A stretch of DNA of 11,773 bases from Spirochaetales bacterium (lineage in GTDB: Bacteria; Spirochaetota; Spirochaetia; DSM-27196; SLAA01), in contig SLBH01000377.1 of the NCBI GenBank assembly GCA_007126415.1, forward strand, positions 1-11,773, in the 5' to 3' direction. Position numbers and translations under genes: made by a program. The notes beneath the pieces were generated by a model. It searched no databases and had not been told where the DNA came from. It was given only the letters and a program-made list of their open reading frames with translations. Below, one piece after another: positions 1-6,449 of this stretch (position 1 is its first letter; each line of letters starts with the position of its first letter).

Positions 1-490
1 CGGCATCGAGCGCCGATGCCGCCTGCGCCGCTTCCGAACGCGCTTGATCGATCTCCCGCGCCGATATCTGTCCGGTTTTTGCCACCCGCTCAAGCCGATC
101 GCGCTCCCGCAGCGCGAGGTCGGCGGCGGTTTGCGCTTGAGCGAGAGCCGCCTCGGCCCGGGCCGCCCGACCGGCGGCCTCGGCGGCGGTGCGCGGATCG
201 AGCGCGGCCGACCGCGACGGTTCGAGGTACACCAGAGCTTGCCCGCGGGCGAGTTCGTCACCGGGCTGCAGTTCTATCCGGCGCGCGTACCCGCCAACCG
301 GCGAGTACACGGTGTAGTGCTCCTGTACCGCGGTCTCGCCTTCTTCTTCGATGATTACGCGCATCGGGGCTTCTCGCACCACCGCAGTTTCTACCGGCAG
401 CGGACGCGGCACAAAGCCGTACACCACCGCGGCTACAATCGCTGCCGCCGTCACCAGAAGCCCGACCCGTTTTCGCGTTGCGCTCGTCAT
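1..490 (-). CDS. HlyD-family periplasmic adaptor (membrane fusion protein) of an ABC exporter, 3' part outside window
   Basis: The gene starts with ATG at 490-488 and stays open to the window edge, giving 163 visible residues. It probably encodes the adaptor that links the inner-membrane ABC transporter next to it to an outer-membrane channel. Residues 9-27 form one N-terminal membrane anchor (GLLVTAAAIVAAVVYGFV). Residues about 45-92 form a half biotinyl-lipoyl domain (EEEGETAVQEHYTVYSPVGG, then IELQPGDELARGQALVYLEP). From about residue 100 an Ala/Glu/Arg-rich stretch begins, typical of the adaptor coiled-coil hairpin. The ATG shares its A with the TAA stop of the permease, and a GAGGGAG ribosome site (493-499) lies inside the permease end, so translation is probably coupled. 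The family is clear from this N-terminal part. The substrate is unknown, and the C-terminal beta-barrel lies beyond the window. Confidence 0.88.
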   Translation of the reverse strand, partial: MTSATRKRVGLLVTAAAIVAAVVYGFVPRPLPVETAVVREAPMRVIIEEEGETAVQEHYTVYSPVGGYARRIELQPGDELARGQALVYLEPSRSAALDPRTAAEAAGRAARAEAALAQAQTAADLALRERDRLERVAKTGQISAREIDQARSEAAQAASALDA

Positions 491-2853
491 TACTCCCTCG
501 TCTTGAGAACCCCTATGAGGTCCAGCCGGTTCAGTCTCCGCCGCACGAGCAGCGCCGATAGCACCGATGAGATCAACACTACCGCCGCCGCCAACGCGAA
601 CGTCCCCCTACCCAACACCACCGGTATTCGGTACATCTCGGTCTGGAGCGAGGCAGCCGAGAGCATGCTCAGGAACGCGCCAAGAGCGAGCCCCACCGGG
701 ATCGAAAGCGCCACCAGCACCGCCATCTCTCCGAGCAGGACGTAGGCCACCTCGCCCCGAGTGAACCCGAGCACGCGCATACTCGCGAGCTCCCGATCGC
801 GTTCCGAGAGGGTGATGCGGATACTGTTGTAGATCACGCCGAGCGCGATAACGCCCGCGAAGAGGCTGAGCACGAAGGTAAACACCAGAAGCATCTCGGC
901 GGTTGTTTCGGTATACGACGCCATGGTCCGCTCTCGCGAGGTGATGCTCGCCACCCGGGGCCGCTCGCGGAGTGCTTCAATCAGTTGCTCTTCGTAGCGG
1001 GGGTCGACCATCAGTAGCGTTCCCGACACCGCATCGCCTTCTCCGGCCAACCGGTTGGCCTCATCCAAGGCCATGTAAGCGCCCACGCCGAGAAACTGCT
1101 CCGCGATTGCCACGACCTGCACGTTACGCTCGTAGCGCCGCCCCTCCATCACCTCGACGATGATCTCCTCGCCGGGGCCGACCTCGAGAATATCTGCGAG
1201 ATTCTTACTGAGCACCAAACCGCCCTCGGGTATGCTAATCGGGTTGAGATCCGAGTCGATGACGCGCCGCAGGTACGGGTCGGGTGCCAAACCTTCGATC
1301 GCGGCGTCGTAGCTGCGGTGCGCGTTCCGTAGCCGAACCGCGAAGTTCCGAAACGGCTCCGCGTGCTGTACTCCCGGCAGCGAACGCAACTCGCTCGTTG
1401 CGGCTGCGGAGGTGGGCTCGGTGAACGTTACGGTAAGATCCTCGCGCTGCGCGATCTTGAACTGCACGTGCAAAATGTGGTCGAACGCGTCCTGCCAGAA
1501 CATCCCCATCACCAAAATTGCACAGGCTCCGGCGATCCCGAGAACCGAGAGGCCCGACTTCAACCACTGACGCTCGATGTTGCGCAACACGATACGCGTG
1601 GGTGTGTCCACCAGTCTCTGCAGCCCGATACGCTCGAGCACCGTAGCGCGGTAACTCGCCGGCGGCGCCGGCCTCATCGCCTCGGCAGGCGGAAGTTTGA
1701 GCGCGCGTCGCGCGGCCAGTGCCGCACCCACTACCGCCGCACCTCCGGCAAGCGCCACCGCGGCGAACACCACGCCGGGGTCCAGGCGATACGCGAGATA
1801 CGGGAAATGGAAATACTCGAGGTACAGCTCGGCCATCGCGCTACCCATCCAGGCCCCGAGCCCGGTCCCGACGGCAGCGCCGCTCACCGCCACCACCAAT
1901 ACCAGCTTCAAGTAATGGAGCGCCACCGTGGAGTCGCTGTAGCCGAAAGCCTTGAGAATCCCGATCTGGTCGCGCTGCTGGGTAATAAGACGACTCACCA
2001 CGATGTTGAGTAAGAACGCCGCTACGCCGAGTACAATCGACGGCAGCAGAAGCGCCATAGACTCGAGCTGGTTCAGCTCCTCGCTGATCAAGCTGTGAGA
2101 GATCTGATCGTCGCGGAGGTAAGCACCGCGGCCGCCGTACGGTGCAAGCACGCGGTCTACACGCTCGAGAACATCGCGGCCGTACGCGCCGGGGGCAAGC
2201 GTGAACGCGAGTTCGTTGAATGCGCCCGCCATTCCGTAGGCCGTCTCGAGAGCGCTCCGGCCCATCCACAGCACGCCGAAGCGCTCGGGGTCCGGAAACA
2301 GCGAACCGGGCTGCACCTGGTAGAGAAACTCCGGCGAGAGCGCGATCCCGACAACCGTGAGCGTTCGCCGGCGGCCGGCGATGACCGCCCCGAGCTCGTC
2401 ACCGGGGCGCAGTCGGTGCGCCTCGGCGAAGGTTTCGTTCAACACCACCTCGGCCTCACGCCCCGGCTCAACCAAGCGGCCTTCGCGGATAAACAGGCGG
2501 TTCATCCGCGGCTGGGCACCTTCGGGAACCGAGACAATTCGGCCCGAAACCGGATCGGTGAAGCCTTCTATCTCGAGGTTCACAATCGCCGCAACCCGCG
2601 TCTCGAGCTCGGCCACGCCCGGAAGCCGGCGCAGGCGTTCGGCCGCCGGCTCGGGAGCGCGGCGAACCGAGGCGAACGCATCGGCAAAGGCGTACTCGCG
2701 GTAGTAGAGGTTGAGCGTGCGCTGCAGCGTGTTGGAGACGCTCGTCATCGTGACGTAAACCGAGACCCCGGCAACAATCACGAGGCCGATCGCAACGACC
2801 TGACCACGCATGTTTTTCAGATCTCGTAGGATCTTGGTGTCTATCGCCTTCAC
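490..2853 (-). CDS. FtsX-like ABC transporter permease (two FtsX domains, MacB/DevC-like), 787 aa
   Basis: This is the membrane subunit of the exporter. It is a duplicated FtsX-type permease with eight predicted membrane helices at about residues 16-36, 266-288, 311-337, 360-382, 433-453, 652-678, 705-730 and 750-771. Two large periplasmic domains lie at about 37-265 and 454-651. Each half has the FtsX coupling-helix signature after its second helix: QIGILKAFGYS (297-307) and ELASMRVLGFTRGEV (688-702). The start is GTG at 2853-2851, four bases after the ATPase stop, with a modest GGTGA ribosome site inside the ATPase end; an ATG two bases further upstream is followed at once by TGA. In this family the periplasmic domains move with ATP binding to push a substrate through an adaptor and outer channel, rather than carrying it across the membrane. 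The substrate (lipid, peptide or antibiotic) cannot be told from the sequence. Confidence 0.93.
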   Translation of the reverse strand: MKAIDTKILRDLKNMRGQVVAIGLVIVAGVSVYVTMTSVSNTLQRTLNLYYREYAFADAFASVRRAPEPAAERLRRLPGVAELETRVAAIVNLEIEGFTDPVSGRIVSVPEGAQPRMNRLFIREGRLVEPGREAEVVLNETFAEAHRLRPGDELGAVIAGRRRTLTVVGIALSPEFLYQVQPGSLFPDPERFGVLWMGRSALETAYGMAGAFNELAFTLAPGAYGRDVLERVDRVLAPYGGRGAYLRDDQISHSLISEELNQLESMALLLPSIVLGVAAFLLNIVVSRLITQQRDQIGILKAFGYSDSTVALHYLKLVLVVAVSGAAVGTGLGAWMGSAMAELYLEYFHFPYLAYRLDPGVVFAAVALAGGAAVVGAALAARRALKLPPAEAMRPAPPASYRATVLERIGLQRLVDTPTRIVLRNIERQWLKSGLSVLGIAGACAILVMGMFWQDAFDHILHVQFKIAQREDLTVTFTEPTSAAATSELRSLPGVQHAEPFRNFAVRLRNAHRSYDAAIEGLAPDPYLRRVIDSDLNPISIPEGGLVLSKNLADILEVGPGEEIIVEVMEGRRYERNVQVVAIAEQFLGVGAYMALDEANRLAGEGDAVSGTLLMVDPRYEEQLIEALRERPRVASITSRERTMASYTETTAEMLLVFTFVLSLFAGVIALGVIYNSIRITLSERDRELASMRVLGFTRGEVAYVLLGEMAVLVALSIPVGLALGAFLSMLSAASLQTEMYRIPVVLGRGTFALAAAVVLISSVLSALLVRRRLNRLDLIGVLKTRE

Positions 2854-2857
2854 ATCG

Positions 2858-3577
2858 TCACCACGTAAGCCCGCTCGGCCGGCTCCGACGTTCGTTTCGC
2901 GCTATCTCGGATATCCTCCCGTCTTTCAGGTGAATCACGCGCTCGGCGATCTCTCCTTGCACAACGTTGTGCGTGATGATCACGGTGGTGGTGCCGAGCT
3001 CCCGGTTAACGCGATCGAGCGCCTCGAGCACGATGATCCCGGTCTCGGAATCGAGTGCACCGGTGGGCTCGTCGCAGAGCAGCACCTGCGGGCTCTTCGC
3101 GATCGCGCGGGCGATGGCAACTCGCTGCTGCTCGCCTCCCGAAAGCTGCGACGGAAAGTGATGCACCCGCTCGCCGAGCCCCACAAGCTGCAGAGCCTCA
3201 AGCGGCGAGATCGGCCGCGCGGCAAGATCGGTGACCAGCGCCACGTTCTCGAGCGCCGTTAGGCTCGGGATGAGGTTGTAGAACTGAAACACAAAACCTA
3301 CGCACTCGCGGCGATACTGCGTAAGTTCGCGCTCGCCGGCGCGAGTTAGGTCGGTGCCGCGATACAGCACGCGACCGTCGGTAGCGGTATCGAGCCCGCC
3401 GAGGATGTTTACCAGCGTAGACTTTCCGCTGCCCGACGCGCCGAGCAGCACAACCAGCTCGCCGTGGTAAAGGTCGAGGTCTATACCGCGCAGGGCGTGA
3501 ACCTGCACCTCTCCCATGTGATAGACCTTGGTCAAACCGCGGGTCTCAAACACCGCTTCGATCGGCTGAGCTTTCAT
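2858..3577 (-). CDS. ABC transporter ATP-binding protein, MacB/LolD/DevA type, 239 aa
   Basis: This is the nucleotide-binding subunit that powers the FtsX-type permease encoded four bases downstream. All ABC ATPase motifs are intact: Walker A GASGSGKS (46-53), Q-loop Gln98 in FVFQFYNLIPSLTALENV, signature LSGGEQQRVAIARA (145-158), Walker B VLLCDEPTGALD (165-176) with catalytic Glu170, and H-loop His203. The FQFYNL/LTALENV wording and the PTGALDSETG D-loop are typical of the LolD/MacB group that pairs with FtsX permeases. The ATG at 3577-3575 has a good ribosome site, GGAAGG (3583-3588), five bases away. The gene is the first of the ATPase-permease-adaptor operon and lies directly behind a -10-like box and a palindrome. 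The length is normal for the family. Confidence 0.95.
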   Translation of the reverse strand: MKAQPIEAVFETRGLTKVYHMGEVQVHALRGIDLDLYHGELVVLLGASGSGKSTLVNILGGLDTATDGRVLYRGTDLTRAGERELTQYRRECVGFVFQFYNLIPSLTALENVALVTDLAARPISPLEALQLVGLGERVHHFPSQLSGGEQQRVAIARAIAKSPQVLLCDEPTGALDSETGIIVLEALDRVNRELGTTTVIITHNVVQGEIAERVIHLKDGRISEIARNERRSRPSGLTW

Positions 3578-3582
3578 CGGCG

Positions 3583-3588
3583 CCTTCC
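3583..3588 (-). promoter_or_regulatory. Ribosome binding site of the ABC ATPase gene
   Basis: GGAAGG lies five bases upstream of the ATG at 3577. It stands out because the neighbouring genes at 4023, 4573 and 4689 have no such site. Confidence 0.6.
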
Positions 3589-3589
3589 G

Positions 3590-3609
3590 CTACGCTCGTT
3601 TGAGCGTAG
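3590..3609. promoter_or_regulatory. 20-bp palindrome, probable repressor operator of the exporter operon
   Basis: CTACGCTC-AAAC-GAGCGTAG (read on the minus strand) has two perfect 8-bp arms around a 4-base centre. It covers the last two bases of the -10-like TATACT and runs to about +12 of the inferred transcript. A start near 3601 would leave the upstream arm out of the mRNA, so a DNA operator fits better than an RNA hairpin. Size and position resemble operators of TetR- or MarR-type repressors, but no such regulator gene is in the window. Confidence 0.5.
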
Positions 3610-3613
3610 TATA
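3608..3613 (-). promoter_or_regulatory. Candidate -10 box of the exporter operon promoter
   Basis: TATACT on the minus strand matches the TATAAT consensus at five of six bases. It would place the transcription start near 3601, about 24 bases before the ATPase ATG. No good -35 hexamer is found at 15-18 bases spacing (GCTTAG at 17), so the promoter may need an activator or be weak. Confidence 0.4.
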
Positions 3614-3663
3614 CCACGCCGCAGCACCGGCTAAGCTGTGTTATCTTGGCCCGTACAGCTGCG

Positions 3664-3682
3664 GCGCTCGAGTAACGAGCGC
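3664..3682 (-). terminator. Small inverted repeat at the end of the ArsC-like gene, possible terminator
   Basis: GCGCTCG-TTACT-CGAGCGC forms a 7-bp stem with a 5-base loop and begins in the stop codon of the ArsC-like gene. No T-run follows it, so it is not a classic intrinsic terminator. It may mark or protect the 3' end. Confidence 0.3.
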
Positions 3683-4023
3683 TACTTCCCGACGACGCGC
3701 TTAATCTCATCCGGGCCGGGCTGCACCGCCACGCCTCCGTCTCCCCGGACGATCGGGGTGCGCAGCAGCCCCGGATCCTCGGAGAGCTCCTCGCGCGCAT
3801 CGAACTCCATGTACTGCATCCCGCGCTTCGCGTAGGCCTTAGACTCGGTGTCGATGAGCCCCTCGTACCCGCCGGCTGCGGCGGCGATGCGCTCGAGCTC
3901 GCCGGGACTCAGGCTGCGCTCGGCGAGGTCCACAAACTGAAACGCAACCCCACGTTCCTTGAGGTAGCGTTGGGCCTTCTGCGTCTCTTTGGATTTCTTG
4001 GTACCGATAAGCTGGATCGTCAT
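3682..4023 (-). CDS. ArsC/Spx-fold (arsenate reductase-like) protein without cysteine, 113 aa
   Basis: The N-terminus MTIQLIGTKKSKETQKAQRY and the later LLRTPIVRG segment match the glutaredoxin-like ArsC/Spx family. The usual order is a short beta strand, a catalytic-loop cysteine, a helix, and a TPIVR loop containing the cis-proline. Compared with the common GTKKC.DT.KA form, the active-site Cys is Ser (residue 11), and the whole protein contains no Cys. It therefore cannot work as a thiol-based arsenate reductase. A binding or regulatory role, or a Ser variant of the fold, is more likely. I chose the ATG at 4023: an upstream extension to 4101 would overlap the thioesterase gene and add unrelated residues. 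No Shine-Dalgarno site is seen, and a TATGCT box lies eight bases before the ATG. The fold is well supported; the function is unknown. Confidence 0.82.
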   Translation of the reverse strand: MTIQLIGTKKSKETQKAQRYLKERGVAFQFVDLAERSLSPGELERIAAAAGGYEGLIDTESKAYAKRGMQYMEFDAREELSEDPGLLRTPIVRGDGGVAVQPGPDEIKRVVGK

Positions 4024-4031
4024 GTGGGAAC

Positions 4032-4061
4032 AGCATATCCCGGCCCGCCCGCGTTGGTCGA
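4032..4061 (-). promoter_or_regulatory. Candidate promoter of the ArsC-like gene
   Basis: TCGACC (4056-4061) and TATGCT (4032-4037), read on the minus strand, are 18 bases apart. Each matches its consensus hexamer at four of six bases. The predicted start is about two bases before the ATG at 4023, so the mRNA would have almost no leader. The box lies in the 49-bp gap behind the thioesterase gene, so read-through from that gene is also possible. Confidence 0.25.
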
Positions 4062-4072
4062 TACGCTGTGGG

Positions 4073-4573
4073 CTATTTCTCCGGCTTGAAGGCCTCGGCA
4101 CCCGGAAAGCCGAGTCGCTTGCGCGCTACCTCTTCGCTGAAGGTGGCGTAGGCGCAGCGGGCGGTGGTAAAGAGCGCGCCGCTTGCGCCTTCAATCGTCA
4201 CCTCGATCGTAACATCCCTGCCGTCGTGCTTGATCTTGTCGGCCTTGATCACAAAAGGCGCGTCTGCGCTCTGCGCCGGCCGGTGATAGCGTACGCTGAG
4301 CTCTCGCGTTACCCCGGCGGTGCCGAGAGCCGCGTGTATGTACCAAGCGGCCGTCTCATCTGCGAGCGTGGCCTGTATACCGCCGTGCACCACACCCGGA
4401 TAGCCTTCGAGGTCGACGCGCGGCGACCATTCGGCGACGAGCCGCTCCCCTTCGATACAGAAAGTGAGCTGCAACCCAATAGGATTGTCGGGCGAGCACC
4501 CGAAACAGCGATAGGTGGCGGAGCCGGTATAAGGATTTGGAATGCGGCGAGCTGCGTTGTCGTGTTGTTCCAT
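4073..4573 (-). CDS. PaaI-family hotdog thioesterase, 166 aa
   Basis: This is probably an acyl-CoA thioesterase of the PaaI/4HBT hotdog group, a cytosolic enzyme that hydrolyses acyl- or aryl-CoA thioesters. The segment YPGVVHGGIQATLADETAAW (58-77) is the hallmark. His63-Gly64-Gly65 begin the central helix, and Asp72 or Glu73 are candidate catalytic acids. An N-terminal CFGCSPDNPIGLQL (23-36) with paired cysteines is common in this subgroup. The C-terminal half carries the expected alternating strands (TRELSVRYHRPA, VTIEVTIEG). The ATG at 4573 is chosen because residues before it do not fit the family and because it lies exactly six bases behind a -10-like box. The physiological substrate cannot be read from the sequence. 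The gene diverges from the ABC-class ATPase gene. Confidence 0.9.
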   Translation of the reverse strand: MEQHDNAARRIPNPYTGSATYRCFGCSPDNPIGLQLTFCIEGERLVAEWSPRVDLEGYPGVVHGGIQATLADETAAWYIHAALGTAGVTRELSVRYHRPAQSADAPFVIKADKIKHDGRDVTIEVTIEGASGALFTTARCAYATFSEEVARKRLGFPGAEAFKPEK

Positions 4574-4608
4574 TACGGCAGTATACGGCAGCCGAGGACA
4601 CGACGCAA
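4573..4608 (-). promoter_or_regulatory. Candidate promoter of the thioesterase gene, predicted leaderless transcript
   Basis: On the minus strand TTGCGT (4603-4608) and TATACT (4580-4585) are separated by 17 bases. The -10 box matches the consensus at five of six bases. The usual start six to seven bases further on falls on the A of the ATG at 4573. There is no Shine-Dalgarno sequence, which agrees with a leaderless mRNA. A direct repeat TGCCGTA-TAC-TGCCGTA (4574-4590) straddles the -10 box and might bind a regulator. Confidence 0.45.
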
Positions 4609-4653
4609 ACCGCCCACAACCACAACGCCGGCGCCACACCCCACGCACCCCGT

Positions 4654-4689
4654 TGCCTTTCACCGGGATCGGTCTGCATACTGTCGCCA
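4654..4689 (+). promoter_or_regulatory. Candidate promoter of the ABC-class ATPase gene, predicted leaderless transcript
   Basis: On the plus strand TTGCCT is followed after 18 bases by CATACT, which ends six bases before the ATG at 4689. This is the same geometry as the divergent thioesterase promoter. No purine-rich ribosome site lies upstream of the ATG. The -10 box matches at four of six bases, so the call rests mainly on the shared spacing. Confidence 0.35.
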
Positions 4690-6401
4690 TGCGGACTCAC
4701 CACGATCTAGAAAGCACACTCCAGGCAATAGACGGCCGCGGGTACAAGGCCTACAAGGACCTCCGCGGCAGCTACGATTTCGGAGCGTTTACGCTCGCAA
4801 TTGACCATGTGCAGGGCGACCCGTTCGCGACGCCGAGTCGAGTGCGGGTAGAGCTCTCCCACGAGGTTACCCGGTTCCCCGACTGGACCCGGTCGAGTCC
4901 CGTCCGCCGGGTGGCGCTCGCCGACTACCTCACCCGCTCCTTCAGCAAAGCGATTAGAGCCGCCGTGAAGGGAAACCGCGGCTCAGGCAAGGGTGGCCAG
5001 GTGGAGATCGACACCCCTCACCAGGAGGTGCTCGAGCGGAGCGCGGCGTGGATTCACCCCGACCGCATCGAGCTCCGCTTTTTCGTCGGGCTCCCGGCTT
5101 TCGGCCGCCGAGTTGCCGGGCGCGAGGCGATTGCAATGCTCCTCGATGAGATCCCGCGGGTCGTCGACCGCTCGCTATTGTTTCACAGCTTGAGCGCAGA
5201 GGAGCTTCGCCGGCATATCGAGACCGTGGAGGATGCCGAACACCTGCGCGCGCTGCTCGATGAACGCGGCGCGGTCGCGTTTGTGGCCGACGGCGCACTG
5301 CTTCCGCGTCTCAGCGGAGCCGACGACCGGCCGATGGACGCCGCGAGCGCGTTACCGTTTGAGTCGCCGCCGGAGCTGCGCGTTTCGGTTACCCTGCCCA
5401 ATCGCGGGGCGGTGACCGGGATGGAGATTCGCCGCGGGGTGACGCTGATCGTCGGTGGAGGCTACCACGGCAAGTCTACCTTGCTGCGGGCGCTCGAGCG
5501 CGGCGTCTACAACCACCTCCCCGGCGACGGCCGCGAACTGGTTGTTACCACGAGCACTGCGTACAAGATCCGCGCGGAAGACGGCAGGTCGGTGGAACGC
5601 GCCTGTATCACCCCGTTCATTGCCGATCTGCCTCGCGGCGGCGACACCGACGCGTTCCGCTCGCAGGACGCGAGCGGAAGCACCTCGCAAGCGGCTAACA
5701 TCATCGAGGCGCTGGAAGCGGGGGCACGCACGCTGCTTATCGATGAAGACACCTCGGCAACCAACTTCATGATTCGCGACCACCGCATGCAGGAGTTGAT
5801 TGCTCCCGAGCAGGAGCCGATCACCCCGTTTGTCGACAAGATCCGGCAACTGTTTGAGGAGCTGGGCGTGTCTACGGTGCTGGTGTTGGGTGGTAGCGGC
5901 GACTACTTCGATGTTGCCGACGAAGTGGTCGCGATGGAAGAATACCGACCGCGGCGTGTCACCGAACAGGCGCGTGCCGTCGCCGCCCGCATCCGAACCG
6001 AACGGCGTTCGGAAGGGGGCCGAGAGTTCGGCCGCCGAACGGTCCGCGCTCCGCGCCCCGAGAGCCTGGACCCGCGCAAAGGCAAACATGAAGCCAAAAC
6101 CAAGTCGTACGGGGTATCGGGCATCGCCTTCGGCCGCCACGATATCGAGCTGCAGGCGGTGGAACAGATCGTCGACTCCAGTCAAACTCGCGCATTGGCC
6201 GAAGCGCTGGTGTACGCGCGCTCGCTCATGGACGGCAGCAGAACCATCGCCGAGATCCTGCGCGCGGTGGAACTGGAGATCGAGGAAAACGGGCTCGACG
6301 CGCTCAGCCGGCGGCGCACGGCCGACCTTGCACGCTTTCGGCCCTTGGAGCTGGCGGCAGCGCTCAACCGCCTGCGCACCTTGCAGGTAAACGTTCGCTG
6401 A
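4689..6401 (+). CDS. Predicted ATPase of the ABC class (COG3044 / MRB1590-like), 570 aa
   Basis: This large soluble P-loop protein belongs to the ABC_ATPase family (COG3044), which has no membrane partner. Visible parts are an N-terminal domain (about 1-230) beginning LESTLQAIDGRGYKAYKDL, with a basic glycine-rich patch KGNRGSGKGG (94-103), then the ATPase core. The core has Walker A GGGYHGKST (256-264), an ABC-signature-like SGSTSQAANIIEAL (329-342), and Walker B TLLIDEDTSATNFMIRD (348-364). VLVLGGSGDYFDVAD (397-411) takes the place of the switch region. The C-terminal domain (about 460-570) carries the family's KSYGVSGIAFGRHDIEL segment. The best-known relative, trypanosome MRB1590, is linked to mitochondrial RNA editing and binds nucleic acid, so RNA binding is plausible; the bacterial role is unknown. 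The ATG at 4689 is chosen because family similarity begins within ten residues of it; the upstream in-frame stretch is the non-coding spacer. Confidence 0.9.
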   Translation: MRTHHDLESTLQAIDGRGYKAYKDLRGSYDFGAFTLAIDHVQGDPFATPSRVRVELSHEVTRFPDWTRSSPVRRVALADYLTRSFSKAIRAAVKGNRGSGKGGQVEIDTPHQEVLERSAAWIHPDRIELRFFVGLPAFGRRVAGREAIAMLLDEIPRVVDRSLLFHSLSAEELRRHIETVEDAEHLRALLDERGAVAFVADGALLPRLSGADDRPMDAASALPFESPPELRVSVTLPNRGAVTGMEIRRGVTLIVGGGYHGKSTLLRALERGVYNHLPGDGRELVVTTSTAYKIRAEDGRSVERACITPFIADLPRGGDTDAFRSQDASGSTSQAANIIEALEAGARTLLIDEDTSATNFMIRDHRMQELIAPEQEPITPFVDKIRQLFEELGVSTVLVLGGSGDYFDVADEVVAMEEYRPRRVTEQARAVAARIRTERRSEGGREFGRRTVRAPRPESLDPRKGKHEAKTKSYGVSGIAFGRHDIELQAVEQIVDSSQTRALAEALVYARSLMDGSRTIAEILRAVELEIEENGLDALSRRRTADLARFRPLELAAALNRLRTLQVNVR

Positions 6402-6441
6402 CGGGTGCTCGTCGCTACTCAGTTATTCACCCGTAGCCGAC
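6401..6441. terminator. Convergent-gene spacer with two interleaved inverted repeats, possible weak bidirectional terminator
   Basis: Between the convergent stops, ACGGGTG (6401-6407) pairs with CACCCGT (6428-6434). GTCGCTAC (6411-6418) pairs with GTAGCCGAC (6433-6441) with one bulged base. The two stems cannot both form simply, because they interleave and share two bases. No T-run is present on either strand, so intrinsic termination is uncertain. Confidence 0.25.
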
Positions 6442-6449
6442 AGAATACG

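Noticed and set aside
44..745. Plus-strand open frame of 233 codons at the window start
   Set aside because: It runs antisense across the adaptor and the end of the permease, both of which are coherent proteins with a shared TAATG junction.
2095..2829. Plus-strand open frame of 244 codons opposite the FtsX permease
   Set aside because: It is antisense to a clear permease with conserved FtsX motifs, and has no domain and no ribosome site of note.
4542..4688. Upstream extension of the ABC-class ATPase to an ATG at 4542
   Set aside because: The added 49 residues are Arg/Pro/His-rich, overlap the thioesterase start and its promoter, and resemble no family N-terminus.
5352..6185. Long minus-strand open frame of 277 codons opposite the ABC-class ATPase
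   Set aside because: It lies wholly antisense to a gene with intact family motifs, has an Arg/Ala-rich composition without recognisable domains, and is expected from GC-rich codon structure.
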